Source of the DNA: Adiantum capillus-veneris
Taxonomy: Eukaryota; Streptophyta; Polypodiopsida; Polypodiales; Pteridaceae
Length of the DNA: 64,000 nucleotides
Direction of reading: 5' to 3'
NCBI GenBank assembly: GCA_014529385.2
Contig: CM043967.1
Span: 80,304,278 to 80,368,277 of the forward strand
Part shown: one piece after another, positions 45,801 through 48,800 of the stretch
Layout: each line of letters begins with the position of its first letter
Position numbering within the stretch: position 1 is the first letter of the stretch
Notes under the pieces: generated by a model
What the model was told of the DNA's origin: nothing
The model's input: the letters and a program-made list of their open reading frames with translations, nothing else
The model's database searches: none
Made by a program: the position numbers and the translations under genes

Positions 45801-48800
45801 ACCATATGTTATTGATAAATTTGATTAAGTTTTACGTCTTTCAGTAAAATTTATTGCAGATTAAAAGTATTTTGCGGCGTGCCATCGCTGCCTCCACCTG
45901 CCTGCCATCCCCCCCTCCCCTCCCTGCGCTGCTATCAGCAGCCCGCCACCCCCCCTCTCCTGCCTCGTGCTGCCCTCGGCAGCCCGCCAGCTCCCTTTCC
46001 CACCTCTCAGATAGAGTTCGAGTCTCCAGAAATGACGGTCAAAGTGATATCGATGAGCCCGCTAGGTATTTGAGCAGCTCGAGCTTACTTCAGATGATGG
46101 CATCATGGTTTCGACCCTACTACAAATGTGCTTGAGGAGGAGGCCGACTTGCCTATTTCAATCTGCTTCCCACGCTTGAGGAGAGAGTACCTCCCTCTAC
46201 TTCCCACGATTGGTTCCATGTTCGGGACAATTCTGGAGTCACCTCGCATTGTAGCTTCAGTTGTGGCCAAGGCCGCAGGTTTACTGTGCGGGTTCTTGTT
46301 CGAGATACATGCTCCCTCCCGAAGGTGATACTGTTGCCTCGGGTGAGCGGCGGTTGGATCAGACAGAGTGTGGAGTATTCGGGTCTCTCGAATCAGTGCT
46401 CCATTTGCAGACAGATGGGCCACTTAGCAAAGACTTGTCCTCGCAAGAGATCTCGACCCACAATGCATGCGCAGCCTCCCAAGGCTGAGCATGCCTATCA
46501 GAGAGATACCCGGGACACAGAGGCTGGTACCTCAACAGAGGCCGGCGATTAGACAGTTGACGGTTGACAACAGATGCTCAGCCGCCGTTGACAGTGATGG
46601 GCTCGCCCCACTTCCCCCTTGGTGGCCAACCTCGTGCAGCTCAGCAGCATTGGATTCCGACAGGGACTGCAGTAGACACCCCCCCCCCCTCCCCTCCCTC
46701 CCCTAAAGAGGCTTCCTCCACCTCAGCTCCGCCGCCTCCACCGCCTCCCCTCCCTCCACCTTCAGACGCCTCCTCTCCGCCTCCTTTCCCTCCTCCACCC
46801 TCCCCCCCACCTCCCGCTCCTCTCTCCCCAGTGGGCTCTCAACCTCAGCTCCGCCGCCTCCATCACCTCCCCCTCCTCCACCTTCAGACACCTCTTCTCC
46901 GCCTCCTTTCCCTCCTCCACCCTCCCTCCCACCTCCCGCTGGGGCCCTCAACCTCATCACTCGACCCATCCCACACTCCTCCTCAAGTGCAGGGGACTGG
47001 ACACACATCTCTAGCGAGACGATCTCACGAGTCGCATGGATCGGGAGGGATAGCCCCGTTGAGACCTCTCCTTTTGAAGCAGTCCCTTGGGGTTTGACCA
47101 GCTTTGACATCCGCAGACGATGGGACTTCTTTCATTACACCTTCACACGCTTCCTAGGTGACTCTTCTCCCGACCTGGACGATGCTTGCTTTCGAGTCCA
47201 CATCCTCTTTCTAGTAGCCCGACGCCAGGTAGAGCTCAGTGGATTACTATGCAGGTTCAGGGTTGCCTCATGGGTTTCGTGAAAATATATGCACCCAATG
47301 TGGCAAGTGCACTAGCAGAGGTCTCATGTTGTTGAATCTTTACCGCATGTAGAGCAATGCTGGAGGATTGGAGGACCCCTTTGACAGGATTGGAGGTGGC
47401 CATGCTACGGTGCACGGGGCTGAGTTGGCAGCTTGGGAGCGACTATGTATGACTGAGGGTTTCTGATGTTTGGCAGTCCACTCACGTTTTGCTGGATCTT
47501 GCTTAGAGAGCGACTGGAGGCACTTGGGAGAGAGAGTCTGGACACGTAGGACACCCCTGATGGTAGAGTGGCCTTTGGATTGGCATAGCTTAGTCGCTTC
47601 TTCCTTCATGATTCTGCAGTTCGCTTGGCTGTAGCCCGGGAGGAGGAGAAGCGTCTTTGATGGGGCATTGTTTCCTTGTAGAGGATGTAGGAGCAGCATC
47701 CATATAGTCCTTGGTTGGAGGAGCAGAAGCAGCAGGCTAGACAGGAGTTGGCTAGCATTGAGGAGCGGCGTCATGAGTTTGCCTTCCATCGGCAGGCATC
47801 TGAGTGGACCTTGGTGGGTGGCAGAGTTACTGGGGAGTTTTATGAGAGAGTGGGGCCACGCCATGCGGACACATGTATTAGTCAGTTGAGGAGATTCGAC
47901 TCCGACGCATGAGTTGCTTCAAAGCCTGAGGATATGCGTGCAGTTGCTACCGATTTTACCGTGATTTGTTGTCAGCTGAGCCTAAGTCAAAGCGTCAAGA
48001 TGCATGCAAAGCGCAGGTTTGGGCACAACTGCCTTGCCTTGTTACTGAAGAGATGCGACAGAGACTTGAGCTTCCGCTTCAGCTACAGGGCTCCATGATG
48101 TCCTCAGAGAAGCCTCAAGGTAGCTGTCTACGGGAGGATGGGTTGACTCCCAGTTTTTTCTTGGAGTACTGGGACTTGCTTAGTTCAGATCTTTGTAGCG
48201 CATTCCAGTATGTTTTGCACACTGGCGAGATGCTTGTGAGAGAGCATGAGTGAGGGCTTGATCTACTTGATTCCCAAGGAGGGAGGCTCCTCGGATGAGA
48301 TTCGGCAGTGGCGACCCATTACCATCCTCAACTCATCCTACAAAATTCTAGCAAAGGCTATGAGCTTGATGATCTAGCCACTCCTAGAGAGCATTATGCA
48401 TGGGACCCAACAGGTTTTGTCAAGGAGCGTAGTATCCTTGACAACATCTTCACTTTTTGGGAGGCGTCTGTCCTCGCGCGTCTTAGTGGAGAGGATATGG
48501 TGATACTCCTCCTCGATTTTGAGAAGGCCTACGATAGAGTTGACTGGGACTTCTTGGAGGGCACTTTACACCGGATGGGCTTCTTAGATGCTTGGATGAG
48601 AGGTGTGTCAGCTCTTTACAGGCGTGCGCATAGTCAAGTGCTCTTGGCAGGGGGGAGAGGGGAAGGTTTCTTGCTCACGCGTTCGGTCAGACAGGGTTGG
48701 CCTCTCGCCCCCTCTCTCTTTCTGTTCTATGCTAAGGCAATGAGCAGATTTTTGACTTCTATGTAGGTTGGTTTGCGTGGTCTTGAGCTTCCTATTAGGG

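Noticed and set aside
46564-47110. Proline-rich protein (+) or glycine/glutamate-rich protein (-)
   Set aside because: Low-complexity CCTCC repeats inside LINE G; no independent start, domain or conserved end.
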